Of a stretch of 64,000 nt of DNA, positions 42,842-51,280 are shown piece by piece (the first letter of the stretch is position 1; every line of letters starts with the position of its first letter). The stretch covers positions 1-64,000 of the forward strand of contig CAUEMA010000001.1 of NCBI GenBank assembly GCA_959018755.1, written 5' to 3'. A program made the translations under genes and the position numbers. The notes under the pieces were generated by a model. It saw only the letters and a program-made list of their open reading frames with translations. It did not search any database and was not told the origin of the DNA. This DNA is from an uncultured Collinsella sp. Its GTDB lineage: Bacteria > Actinomycetota > Coriobacteriia > Coriobacteriales > Coriobacteriaceae.

Positions 42842-43876
42842 ATGTTCAATTTCGATGAGCCTCGTTACGAGAAGGTTGTGAGCGATGCCCTCGCTCTCCG
42901 TCCTCAGATTGAGGCTGCCGTGGACAAGGTCTGCGAGCAGGGTTATTCCAACATCTTCTTCATCGGCTGCGGCGGCACCTGGGCCCACACGCTCCCGATG
43001 AAGTACTGGGTCGAGACCACCACGGCCGACGTCGACGTCCACTGCGAGATCGCCGCTGAGTTCCTCGCGTGCCCGCCCAAGGCCTTCAACAAGGACTCGG
43101 TCTGCGTCTTCTCCACCCGTACCGGCACCACCCCCGAGATCATCGAGGCCGCCAAGTTCTGCCAGGAGCAGGGCGCCCGCACGCTGATGTACGTCTCCAA
43201 CGACAACACCCCGGCCACCGAGTACGCCGACTACAAGTTCTTCAGCTTCGCCGAGGACGACGTCCTGTGCGAGGCCATCTACACCTACCAGATCACGCTG
43301 GTCGCCCGCTTCCTCAAGAACGCCGGCGCCTTCCCCAAGTACGACACCTTCATGGAGGAGTTCGGCAACATCGCCCCGTACCTCATCAAGGCCAAGGACG
43401 CCCAGGACGAGCGCTGCGCCGCCATGGCCGAGGACTTCAAGGACACCGACTACCACATGGTGATCGGCTCCGGCATGCTCTGGGGCGAGGCCTACGACTA
43501 CGCCATGTGCATCCTCGAGGAGATGCAGTGGATCAAGACCAAGTCCATCCACGCCGCCGAGTTCTTCCACGGCACCATCGAGCTGTGCGAGGAGGGCACG
43601 AGCCTCATCATGCTCTACGGCGAGGACGACACCCGCAAGCTCATGGACCGCGTGGACAACTTCACCCACATGCTCGCCGACGAGAAGGGCGTCCATGTCC
43701 GCGTGAACAAGTTCGACACCGCCGAGGTCGAGCTGCCGTTCAGCGACCCCGAGTTCCGCAAGATCGTCTCCCCGATGGTCACCTACACCATCACCGAGCG
43801 CCTGAGCTGCCATCTCGAGCACGTCCGCAACCACCCGCTCACCACGCGTCGCTACTATCACCAGATGAACTACTAA
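42842..43876 (+). CDS. SIS-domain sugar-phosphate deglycase-like protein (SIS6), second copy of SIS4
   Basis: 344 residues, identical to SIS4 at 35211-36245. The DNA match runs from the ATG to the TAA with one silent difference near the 3' end; the bases before the ATG and after the TAA are unrelated. A start 48 bases further up is open but unsupported; AAGGGA stands at the right distance from ATG 42842. Upstream, TTAATACGTAGTG resembles the ATAACGTAGTG of the EamA promoter. A perfect terminator follows. Confidence 0.84.
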   Translation: MFNFDEPRYEKVVSDALALRPQIEAAVDKVCEQGYSNIFFIGCGGTWAHTLPMKYWVETTTADVDVHCEIAAEFLACPPKAFNKDSVCVFSTRTGTTPEIIEAAKFCQEQGARTLMYVSNDNTPATEYADYKFFSFAEDDVLCEAIYTYQITLVARFLKNAGAFPKYDTFMEEFGNIAPYLIKAKDAQDERCAAMAEDFKDTDYHMVIGSGMLWGEAYDYAMCILEEMQWIKTKSIHAAEFFHGTIELCEEGTSLIMLYGEDDTRKLMDRVDNFTHMLADEKGVHVRVNKFDTAEVELPFSDPEFRKIVSPMVTYTITERLSCHLEHVRNHPLTTRRYYHQMNY

Positions 43877-43897
43877 TCCTTTCAAATTGCTGCTGTT

Positions 43898-43941
43898 GCC
43901 TGCAGGCGAGCTGTTCTGAACGTCTCGCCTGCAGGCTTATT
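43898..43941 (+). terminator. Terminator after SIS6
   Basis: A perfect 13-bp stem (GCCTGCAGGCGAG and its complement) is followed by TTATTTCT. Confidence 0.87.
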
Positions 43942-43957
43942 TCTGGGGTTAATCAGA

Positions 43958-44652
43958 ATAGTTGCCCAGTACCTCCAAGTTGCGCTGGTCGCATTATGGC
44001 GTCTATGGACGAGCAAGCATTTGGCATTACGATGCTTGGTCGTCCGCTGTTTACGAGCCTGTTTGTCGGCTTGATCCTTGGCGATGTCCAGCAGGGAGTT
44101 ATCGTCGGCGCTGCTTTGGAGTCCATGTTCATGGGCGCCATCATGGTCGGCGCGGCGGTTCCTCCTGAGGTCTATGCCTTCGGCGTGCTTGGCTGCGCGT
44201 TTGCCGTCATTACGGGTACGGGCACGGCAACTGCCGTCGCGCTCGCCCTTCCCGTCTCCGTCTTCCTTCTCTACTCCGTGATTAACTTTGCAATGCGTAT
44301 CGTCGCAGCCCATCTGGGTTACGACCTGGGAACCAAGTTCCTGCAGCAGTCCGAAGAGAACAACCTTATGTCTCGCATGACGCATGCTGCCGGTGTCCTC
44401 GGAATGACCGTTATCGGCGCCATGATTGCGGCACAGGTCTCACTGTCCGCTGCTTTGACCTTTGACGTGGGCGGTTCGGAGATTGTCCTGCAGGATCTGT
44501 TCGATTCGATCTTCCCCGGTCTGCTGCCCTTGCTGGCAACGTTCGCTTGCGTTGCCCTCTATAAAAAGGGTGTCAAGACCATTTGGATTATTATTGGCAT
44601 CTTCGCGATCTGCATCATCGGAACGGGCTTGGGAGTGTTCGCGGCGGCGTAA
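43958..44652 (+). pseudogene. Remnant of PTS EIIC fused to EIID (internal deletion plus frameshift)
   Basis: The main frame begins MASMDEQAFG at 43996 and shows the EIIC blocks SLFVGLILGDVQQGVIVGAALESMFMG and VGAAVPPEVYAFG. After about 95 residues it passes, near VFLLYSVINFAM, directly into the C-terminal half of EIID (HLGYDLGTKFL, GVLGMTVIGAMIA, LFDSIFPGLLPLLATF, WIIIGIF... GLGVFAAA). The last half of EIIC and first half of EIID are missing, a loss of roughly 300 codons. Just upstream, IVAQYLQVALVAL (43958-43996) reads in another frame and looks like the true EIIC N-terminus, so a frameshift separates it. No ribosome-binding site precedes ATG 43996. Confidence 0.82.
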
Positions 44653-44697
44653 TGTTGACTGCTATGCTCGCGCGTTGGATAACTAACTGACCGTTTG

Positions 44698-44735
44698 AAA
44701 ACGGGGTTCGGCGTAAGGCCGGCCCCGTTTTTTGT
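44698..44735 (+). terminator. Terminator after the EIIC-EIID remnant
   Basis: AAACGGGGTTCGGC pairs with GCCGGCCCCGTTT across GTAAG and is followed by TTTT. Confidence 0.85.
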
Positions 44736-44752
44736 TTGAGGGACTTTCCGAC

Positions 44753-45024
44753 CGTCCAAAAATCCACGCTCGCCCATCACCCACGTATCTCTCATCTCTC
44801 ATTCGTCACTAATACGAGAGATAGCAGAAAGACGAGAGATAAATATGAGAGATAACTGATTAGCAAAGAGACAAGCAATCATGGTATTGTCTCAATACTG
44901 ATTGTTCTACCAGCAAAAACATGTTTAAATGAAACAGATGGCAGACATCTTATCTTTCATCTCTCGCTTATCTCTAATATGAGAGATAGCAGAAAGACGA
45001 GAGATAATTACGAGAGATAACTGA
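44753..45024 (+). promoter_or_regulatory. GAGAGATA repeat array and hairpin leader before the AlbA_2 gene
   Basis: Two related 74-base units lie at 44786-44859 and 44951-45024. Each has TATCTYTCATCTCTC in one direction, then three GAGAGATA copies in the other (for example ACGAGAGATAA). The last 49 bases of the units differ at three positions. Between them lies a dyad, GAGACAA... TTGTCTC (44868-44894), nested with CAATCA/TGATTG. The array ends 58 bases before the start of a DNA-binding regulator, so it is a probable autoregulatory operator. Confidence 0.75.
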
Positions 45025-45082
45025 GAGACGAAGGAAATCTATTCGCGGCATTCTCCGCCGGGCCGAGCGAAAGGACATGCAG

Positions 45083-46549
45083 ATGAACGAAAACGAGCTG
45101 ACCGGTCTGCTCGAGTCTTTAAGGCGCATGGGCTCGGACGATCTTAACGTCGAGGTCAAGGAGAGCGCCACGACGCTTTCCCGCGACGTATGGGAAACGG
45201 TTAGCGCATTCGCGAATACCGCTGGCGGAATTATCGTGCTCGGCGTGAGCGAGCGCGCGGGCTTTGTCCCGGTTGAGAACTTTGAGACCGAGAAGGTGCT
45301 CAACCAATTCGTAGCGGGCATGGGTGATGCCGGCGGGCGCGGAAAACTGGCCAATCCGCCCAAATACACCATTGAACGCGTGGAGCTCCAGGGCACCGTG
45401 GTTCTGGTCATCACGATTGAGGAGCTCGACCCGTCGAGCAAGCCTTGTTATGTCATAGAGCGGGGCGCTCAAGGCGGCAGCTACAAACGCATCGATGATA
45501 AAGATGTTCCGCTCTCGTCGACCGAGGTCCTGTCCTTGTCATCGTATGAGCGGACGAGCCCCAGTGATCGCGATGCAGTGCCCGGCGCGGTCGCAGGCGA
45601 TCTTGACGAGGCCCTGGTCGACCGCACGATAGAGCGTGCTTTCTCACTGACACCTCGTGCGATGCGCGGCGCGCCGGACAAGAAAACGAAGCTGGAGCGC
45701 CTGAATTTCCTCGACTCCCAGGGCAATGTTACTAAGGCCGGACTCTTGGCCGCGGGTGCCTATCCCCAGCAGTTCTATCCCAAGCTCTTTATCGATGTGG
45801 CGGTCTATGCCGGAACGCAGAAGGGCGCGGCGGGGTCGTTGAGGTTCATGGACCGTACGATCTGCGAGGGAACGTTGGGCGAAATGATCTCGGATGCCGT
45901 CGCGGCAATCGCCAAGAATTTGCGACGAACCTCGATGATTAAAGGCGTCTCGCGTGTCGACTCGCTGGAGATTCCCGAGGAGGTCCTGCGCGAGGCAATT
46001 GCCAACGCCGTAATCCACCGAGAATACGGAGACCGGTTCTGTGGGCAGTCGATCGCTGTTGACGTCTTTGATGACCGTATCGAAGTGACGAACCCCGGTG
46101 GCCTATACGGAGGAAAGACTCGCGAGAACCTGTTTGACGGCAGCTCCCGATGTCGCAATGCGACGCTTGTAAAGCTCATGTCGCTTGTCCCATTGCCCGA
46201 CGGCGCGGGCTCTCCTGCCGAAGGCAACGGGTCGGGCATTCCAATGATGCTCGATGCCATGCGTGCGCAAGGTCTGGCCGAGCCGTTGTTTTGCCCTGGT
46301 TTCGATCGATTCAAGGTTGTCCTCTACCGAGCGAAGGTTGAGCAAATCGATCATGGCGGGGACTTAATTGTGGCGGCACTCAAGCGCAACGGCGAACTGG
46401 GAACACGTGAGCTGGCAGAACGTACGGGGCTTACAATTTCCCAGGTTAGGTCGCGCGTCAACGCGCTCATTGCTCAAGGCGAGCTCGAGCCCACGGCGCC
46501 GGCGACGAGCCGCAACCGCAAGTATCGACTGTCGGAGCGCGTGGGATAG
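45083..46549 (+). CDS. AlbA_2 (Schlafen-type) DNA-binding, HATPase_c_4-like regulator
   Basis: A 488-residue protein. The N-terminal AlbA_2 domain (about 10-135) has EVKESATTLSRDVWETVSAFANTAGGIIVLGVSE. A GHKL-type ATP-binding region follows, with EEVLREAIANAVIHREY and GNGSGIPMM. The C-terminus is a winged helix (about 430-485: LGTRELAERTGLTISQVRSRVNALIAQGELE). This is the standard layout of AAA_4/AlbA_2 putative transcriptional regulators. The ATG at 45083 is chosen; ATG 45077 (two codons upstream) is nearly as good, with GCGAAAGGA before it. The repeat array upstream suggests it controls its own gene. No partner gene is obvious. Confidence 0.87.
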   Translation: MNENELTGLLESLRRMGSDDLNVEVKESATTLSRDVWETVSAFANTAGGIIVLGVSERAGFVPVENFETEKVLNQFVAGMGDAGGRGKLANPPKYTIERVELQGTVVLVITIEELDPSSKPCYVIERGAQGGSYKRIDDKDVPLSSTEVLSLSSYERTSPSDRDAVPGAVAGDLDEALVDRTIERAFSLTPRAMRGAPDKKTKLERLNFLDSQGNVTKAGLLAAGAYPQQFYPKLFIDVAVYAGTQKGAAGSLRFMDRTICEGTLGEMISDAVAAIAKNLRRTSMIKGVSRVDSLEIPEEVLREAIANAVIHREYGDRFCGQSIAVDVFDDRIEVTNPGGLYGGKTRENLFDGSSRCRNATLVKLMSLVPLPDGAGSPAEGNGSGIPMMLDAMRAQGLAEPLFCPGFDRFKVVLYRAKVEQIDHGGDLIVAALKRNGELGTRELAERTGLTISQVRSRVNALIAQGELEPTAPATSRNRKYRLSERVG

Positions 46550-46649
46550 ATGCGTTAGTGGACGAGGCGACCCAATAATCGACCCTCGATTGGCGTCCAT
46601 TAAGGTAAAGCGGTTGTTGCCCAGTCGACGGTGATGCTAAAGACTCGGC

Positions 46650-47141
46650 TTACGCCGGCATGGCCCCGAACCCGTCTATCAGGAACAGCCTGAGAACCAG
46701 CTTGATGACATTTCCCGGTTTGACTTCTGCCGCGTCAAAGACGTGGCGCTCGGCGAGCTCGCTGCAGTATGCATAGATGTCGCGGATAAGGTTCGCGCCC
46801 GAGAGCGTAAACATGTAGCCTGCGTCCGAAAGCGCATTGGGCGCGGCGGGCAACTTGGCTGTGCGGCAAAAGGTCAACAGGTCGGGCGTCATAACGTCCT
46901 GGTAGCCAAGATGGCTGCCGTCTTCTTGTGCGGCGAGTTCCAGCTGGTGTACTCGATCCAGCGCCGCTGCCAGCACAAAGCTCGGTGTGGGAGCATTGAC
47001 GTCCTGAGTGGTCGCCACAAGCTTGCCCGCTGCCTGCGTGACAAGCCAGGCGACCTCGCGCTGGCAACGCACGGCCTTGCGCGTAACTGGCTTGATGGAC
47101 GAAGAAGAAACGCTTCCCTTGGGCGGATTCGAAACAGCCAC
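46650..47141 (-). CDS. Hypothetical protein
   Basis: A 163-residue protein that I do not recognise. It begins AVSNPPKGSVSSSSIKP and is mainly helical afterwards, with no membrane segment and no metal or nucleotide motif. GTG 47141 is chosen because GGGAGG lies five bases upstream; the frame stays open further upstream. It converges on the AlbA_2 gene and diverges from the HNH gene. Confidence 0.6.
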   Translation of the reverse strand: MAVSNPPKGSVSSSSIKPVTRKAVRCQREVAWLVTQAAGKLVATTQDVNAPTPSFVLAAALDRVHQLELAAQEDGSHLGYQDVMTPDLLTFCRTAKLPAAPNALSDAGYMFTLSGANLIRDIYAYCSELAERHVFDAAEVKPGNVIKLVLRLFLIDGFGAMPA

Positions 47142-47356
47142 AAGAACCTCCCATGAACGACCCGGCCCAACAAGCCCGGATGAAACACGTGCTACATCAG
47201 TATACAGGGAAGTGGGGTAGCGGGGTACAAGCACGCCAGCGGCAAACCGAGAGCATCAACGATGTGCCGATCGCGGAATGAGATCTCGTAATAATTGACT
47301 CTCGGCCATATTATTGAGGGGCATGACTCGCGTTCGTATGGTTGTAGGTGCTGGCG

Positions 47357-48439
47357 ATGAACGACATTGACCTTGCTGTTCCGTTGATGGATGGACCAAG
47401 CTATGACCGCGCCTGCAGTCTCGTGCCTTCCGAATACGTTGAGGCATGGGAGTGGTTTCTGGGTGAGGAACAGCGCGGCGGCGTTTGGACCAGCCTTCCG
47501 CACCACACCAAGGAAGATAGCCCTCAGTATCAGTACCGTTTGAGAATTGGCTCGGACTTCTTTCCCGTAACGCGGGATTCAGGGATCTTCTGGCCGGGCC
47601 AGGATCGGGTGAAGCAAGATCCCAATAAGATCTTTGCGCTTTCGGTCCATAACTCTAAAAAGAGCTTCTACACCGATGTGCCTCCGCTCTATTTGGATGA
47701 CGGTACGTGGGTCATTAAGTATTCGGTCCAAGCGCCAGGCGCCGTTGGTTCTCGAGACCAGAATTACAACCGTAAAATGCTCAACTGCATGGAATGTGGC
47801 GTCCCAGTCGGAGTCATATTTGCAACCGAGGTGGGCTATAAGGTGCTCGGCCTTGCGTTTGTTGAGCGGTTCGAGCCCGAAAACGGATGGTTTGTTCTGC
47901 ACGGTCCTGTTCATAAAGGCGGACCGGACCCTCGTTTTGCGCCCGACATGAGTTATCTGAAGCACATACCCGTCGATATTGAGTTTGCCGGACAGGGTGT
48001 GACCGACGACGAAAAGGTCCGCTATGCGTTAAGGCGCGAGCGATTGGGGCAGCAATGGTTCCGCAAGCAGCTCGTTGCCGCCTATGATGGCCGTTGCGCG
48101 GTGTCGGACTGCGGCGTCAGCGAAGCTCTGGAGGCTGCACATATCGAGAATTACTCGGGACCCAAATCGCAGGTTGCCAGCAACGGTATTCTGCTTCGGC
48201 GCGATCTTCATTCCCTATTTGATGCTCACCTGATTTCGTTTGAGCCTGTTTGCGGCGAATATCGGCTGTGCGGATCGTACCTGCTGGATAAGACCGACTA
48301 CGCTTCCTTTGCGGGTGCGACGCTAAGGCAGCCGAATGAGCGTCAGTGGCGACCCGATACGGTGTTTCTTGAGGCCCATCGCATTGAGTTCGATCGCTCG
48401 GAAAAGAAGCGTGAAAAGGCGGGGCTTCTGCCGTATTAG
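47357..48439 (+). CDS. HNH endonuclease-domain protein
   Basis: A 360-residue protein. The last third holds an HNH nuclease fold: GRCAVSDCGVSEALEAAHIENYSG, then NGILLRRDLHSLFDAHLISF (conserved His, Asn and His). The first 200 residues are of unknown fold and may bind DNA or a partner. The start is ATG 47357; GTG 47348 in the same frame is possible and the ribosome-binding site is weak. It may act on foreign DNA, but no methylase or other restriction gene is adjacent. Confidence 0.8.
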   Translation: MNDIDLAVPLMDGPSYDRACSLVPSEYVEAWEWFLGEEQRGGVWTSLPHHTKEDSPQYQYRLRIGSDFFPVTRDSGIFWPGQDRVKQDPNKIFALSVHNSKKSFYTDVPPLYLDDGTWVIKYSVQAPGAVGSRDQNYNRKMLNCMECGVPVGVIFATEVGYKVLGLAFVERFEPENGWFVLHGPVHKGGPDPRFAPDMSYLKHIPVDIEFAGQGVTDDEKVRYALRRERLGQQWFRKQLVAAYDGRCAVSDCGVSEALEAAHIENYSGPKSQVASNGILLRRDLHSLFDAHLISFEPVCGEYRLCGSYLLDKTDYASFAGATLRQPNERQWRPDTVFLEAHRIEFDRSEKKREKAGLLPY

Positions 48440-48561
48440 CGTATTTGGCTTTGGCATTCTTTGACGATCGTGTTGTTTGATCGGATCGCGTGGCGATGCA
48501 ATCTCGCGCCCGCCCGCCGGTGCATGCTCTTCCTGATTTGTATAGCGAGAGGGGAGCGTGT

Positions 48562-48846
48562 ATGAGCTGGCGAGGCGATATTGCGATGGGGAAGTACGGA
48601 AAACTGCCGTGTGCCCTTATAGACAACAATATGTTTCCGAGCGTAGAGGTTGATTGCGGGTCGTTTGTCGTCACCTGCCCTTGCTGCGGCTCGCAAATAC
48701 CGTGTCTCGACATTCGGTTTATCGATGCGCGCGACAGACTCAGCGACGAAGTGAGAAAACGGACAGGCGTTCATATGCCGGTGTATCCGGAGAAATGCCC
48801 TGTTTGTGGCCTCGATATCGTGTACGACGCCGGCGACGAGGGATAG
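48562..48846 (+). CDS. Small zinc-ribbon protein
   Basis: A 94-residue protein with two CxxC pairs, TCPCCGSQ and KCPVCGLD, expected to bind one zinc. The start MSWRGDIAMG follows GAGGGGAG; a longer frame upstream has no support. Function unknown; it lies 122 bases after the HNH gene and may be co-transcribed. Confidence 0.68.
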   Translation: MSWRGDIAMGKYGKLPCALIDNNMFPSVEVDCGSFVVTCPCCGSQIPCLDIRFIDARDRLSDEVRKRTGVHMPVYPEKCPVCGLDIVYDAGDEG

Positions 48847-48883
48847 GTGATGCGGAGGAGTTGGCTGTGAGTGTCTTTTGCCT

Positions 48884-49570
48884 CTACAAATAAATCCCCT
48901 CACCGAGTTGCTTGTGGAACTCGGCGTGGTGGTCGCGTGCCCAGGTAAAGAGCGCCTGGTCAAAATTGGTGCGCGTGGCCGGGACGCCAAAGACGCCGGC
49001 AACTTCGACGCGCACAAACTCCAGTGCCGGTAGCTTGTTGATGGCAGTGAGGGCAAACGGGGACGAGGGCTCCTCGAACAGATAGCGGCTGCCTTGCAGC
49101 GCGTCGCAACTGGTGCACGTGTTGCCGAGCGACGGGGCTTTGGAGGCTCGCGCGCCTACGGGCTTGCAGCCGCAGCGCTTATGAAGGTAGTCGCGGATCT
49201 CGCCCGGCACGCAGCCAAGAGTGGGCACGATGGCGAGTGCGTTGGCGTTGGCCGTGTCGATGGCAATGTACCTGGCTTCGTTGGGCGCGTGCGCGATGGC
49301 GATGCTCTCGTCGTTATCGGTTCGACAGGGAATGCCGAAGGCCGCGACCGAGGTCTCTTTGTGACACTTCCAGCACTCGCGCTTGCCCAGTACTAGATAT
49401 ATATACGGCGCTGAGGGGTCGGATCGGTCAACACCGGGCAGCCACTCGGCAAAGGGCTCGGGGTTGACGCCGCTGGGTACATACCAGATCTTCTTGGTCC
49501 GGTCCCATTTGGCGCCCAGCGCCTTGGCTTCTTCTTTGTGCGAAAAGGGGACATCGAGCTCGGTGCGCAT
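48884..49570 (-). CDS. DUF5710-domain protein
   Basis: A 228-residue protein. The N-terminus MRTELDVPFSHKEEAKALGAKWDRTKKIWYVPSG is a DUF5710 module, found in conjugation and primase-type proteins. Later a zinc-type set of Cys occurs (CWKC, CGC, CTSC). The start is ATG 49570 with AAGGAG upstream. The rest is unassigned. Function unknown; a link to DNA handling is only by association. Confidence 0.75.
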   Translation of the reverse strand: MRTELDVPFSHKEEAKALGAKWDRTKKIWYVPSGVNPEPFAEWLPGVDRSDPSAPYIYLVLGKRECWKCHKETSVAAFGIPCRTDNDESIAIAHAPNEARYIAIDTANANALAIVPTLGCVPGEIRDYLHKRCGCKPVGARASKAPSLGNTCTSCDALQGSRYLFEEPSSPFALTAINKLPALEFVRVEVAGVFGVPATRTNFDQALFTWARDHHAEFHKQLGEGIYL

Positions 49571-49812
49571 GGCGGCTCCTTGGTGCTGCAGGTGCAAGTG
49601 GCTCAAGGATACCGCAGGGCGCAGACATCGCGGCGTTTTGTCGAGAAGTTGCGGCTCGGATGGGTTCGAGACGCGTTGGTCTCGGCCTCGGTGGCTATTG
49701 ACGCGGTTTTGTGCATGGGCAGGGTGGTTGCTTGGGCGGTTGGAGCTGCCAGCGGATTTGGCGACATAAAACAAAACAGCCCAGAGGACATAGCCTCTGA
49801 GCTGCGAACATT

Positions 49813-49887
49813 TGGTGGGCGTTAGAAGATTTGAACTTCTGACCTCTTCCGTGTCAGGGAAGCGCTCTCCCCCTGAGCTAAACGCCC
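49813..49887 (-). tRNA. tRNA-Val (anticodon GAC)
   Basis: The minus strand folds as a cloverleaf: acceptor GGGCGTT/AACGCCC, D stem GCTC/GAGC, anticodon stem CTTCC/GGAAG with loop CTGACAC (anticodon GAC), T stem AGAAG/CTTCT with loop TTCAAAT, and an encoded CCA end. Length is 75 bases. Confidence 0.96.
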
Positions 49888-49916
49888 GATCAAGGGTGCG
49901 CAAGCGCGCAAGGGAT

Positions 49917-49945
49917 AATATAACGGAGCCTGAACTCGGTGGCAA
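49917..49945 (-). promoter_or_regulatory. Promoter of tRNA-Val
   Basis: On the minus strand, TTGCCA is followed after 17 bases by TATATT, about 30 bases before the tRNA 5' end. Confidence 0.7.
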
Positions 49946-50176
49946 GAACATTTTTAAAAATCGCTTACATTGTGGAATTCGGGGGCTTTGTCATATCCAT
50001 TTCAAAAGAGCCTGCTGCCGCGATTTGGCTGTCGCATAATGCAAGGCCATTGCGGTATCGAGCTATGGAAAGACGCCTGCGGAATTGTCCTACCGATAAG
50101 CGGACAAGCCTCCAGCTGATGCCTTCGCCGTGGTAAGGTAAGCCGAATTGTTTCCAGGCTGTTTCGGGGGAGTGGA

Positions 50177-51199
50177 ATGAGCAAAGAGTGTGCCGAGCAG
50201 GTCGAAGGCGCAGGGGCTTCGGTGCCGATGACCGATATATCGAACATTGATGTGCCCGAGGGCACCGACGAGCTCAGCCGTAGCACCCGCCGTGCATGGC
50301 GCAATCGCCTGAACAGCGCTTCGACACGCAAGTTGATCACGGGCGTCTTGGCTACGCTGGTGGGCGGTTCGTTTTGGGGCTTCTCGGGTACCAGCGCGAG
50401 CTTCCTGTTCGATACCTACCATGTCGATACGCTGTGGCTCATGAGCGTGCGCCAGATTCTTGCCGGCCTGCTCTTTATGGTCGTGGTCGTCGCGCGCGAC
50501 CGTGCGCGCCTGGTCAAGCTTTGGACGACGCCGGCCGACCGCAAGCAGCTATTGCTCTTTACCGCCTTTGGCCTGCTGTTCAACCAGTTTTGCTATCTTT
50601 CGGCCGTGCGCCTGACCAACGCCGGAACCGCGACGGTCCTTCAGTGCCTGCAGCTGGTCATCATCATGGGATATACCTGCATCACCGATCGCCGCAAACC
50701 GCGCATGCGCGAGGTTATCGGTATCGGCCTGGCCCTTGGCGGCACGTTTTTGATCGCCACCGGCGGCGACCCCACGAGCCTGAGCATCTCGCCGCTCGGT
50801 CTGGTGGCGGGCCTTATGTGCGCGGTGAGCGCCACCTGCATGGCGGTGATTCCCGCCAAGATCCTGCCCGAATACGGCAGCCCCATCGTCACGGGCTCAG
50901 CCATGCTCACGGCTGGTATCATCACCTGCACCATCGTGCAGCCTTGGGCCCATATGCCGGCGCTCGATGCCGCCGGCGTCGAGGCACTCGCGGTGTTTGT
51001 AGTCGTGGGCTCGTTTTTGGCGTACATGCTCTATATGCAGGGCGTCAAGGACATCGGCTCGGTGCGTGCGAGCTTGATCGGAACCGTGGAGCCGGTCTCG
51101 GCGACCATCACGAGTGCCGTTATGCTGGGCACGGTGTTTTTGCCGACCGATCTTATCGGCTTTGCCATGATCATCGTGATGATGTTCCTCACGGTGTAG
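50177..51199 (+). CDS. EamA/DMT-family transporter
   Basis: A 340-residue membrane protein. A hydrophilic N-terminal stretch of about 50 residues precedes ten hydrophobic segments in two EamA halves (first at LVGGSFWGFSGTSASFLF, second at LGLVAGLMCAVSATCMAVIPAKIL). It resembles the EamA protein at 13839 only in fold. The exported or imported metabolite is unknown. GGGGGAGTGGA precedes the ATG. Confidence 0.87.
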   Translation: MSKECAEQVEGAGASVPMTDISNIDVPEGTDELSRSTRRAWRNRLNSASTRKLITGVLATLVGGSFWGFSGTSASFLFDTYHVDTLWLMSVRQILAGLLFMVVVVARDRARLVKLWTTPADRKQLLLFTAFGLLFNQFCYLSAVRLTNAGTATVLQCLQLVIIMGYTCITDRRKPRMREVIGIGLALGGTFLIATGGDPTSLSISPLGLVAGLMCAVSATCMAVIPAKILPEYGSPIVTGSAMLTAGIITCTIVQPWAHMPALDAAGVEALAVFVVVGSFLAYMLYMQGVKDIGSVRASLIGTVEPVSATITSAVMLGTVFLPTDLIGFAMIIVMMFLTV

Positions 51200-51280
51200 C
51201 CCCTGCGGTTGCTTTAAAGGATAATAGGCTGGCGGCGCGTTGCTTTGGCGGCGCGCCTTTGTCTATAGAGAGGATCTCTT

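Noticed and set aside
44786..45024. Possible CRISPR array made of GAGAGATA repeats
   Set aside because: Repeats are only 8-12 bases with very short spacing, they occur in both directions, and no cas genes are near. They fit an operator array better.
49813..50176. Integrated element attached to tRNA-Val
   Set aside because: No integrase gene and no direct repeat of the tRNA 3' end were found within the window.
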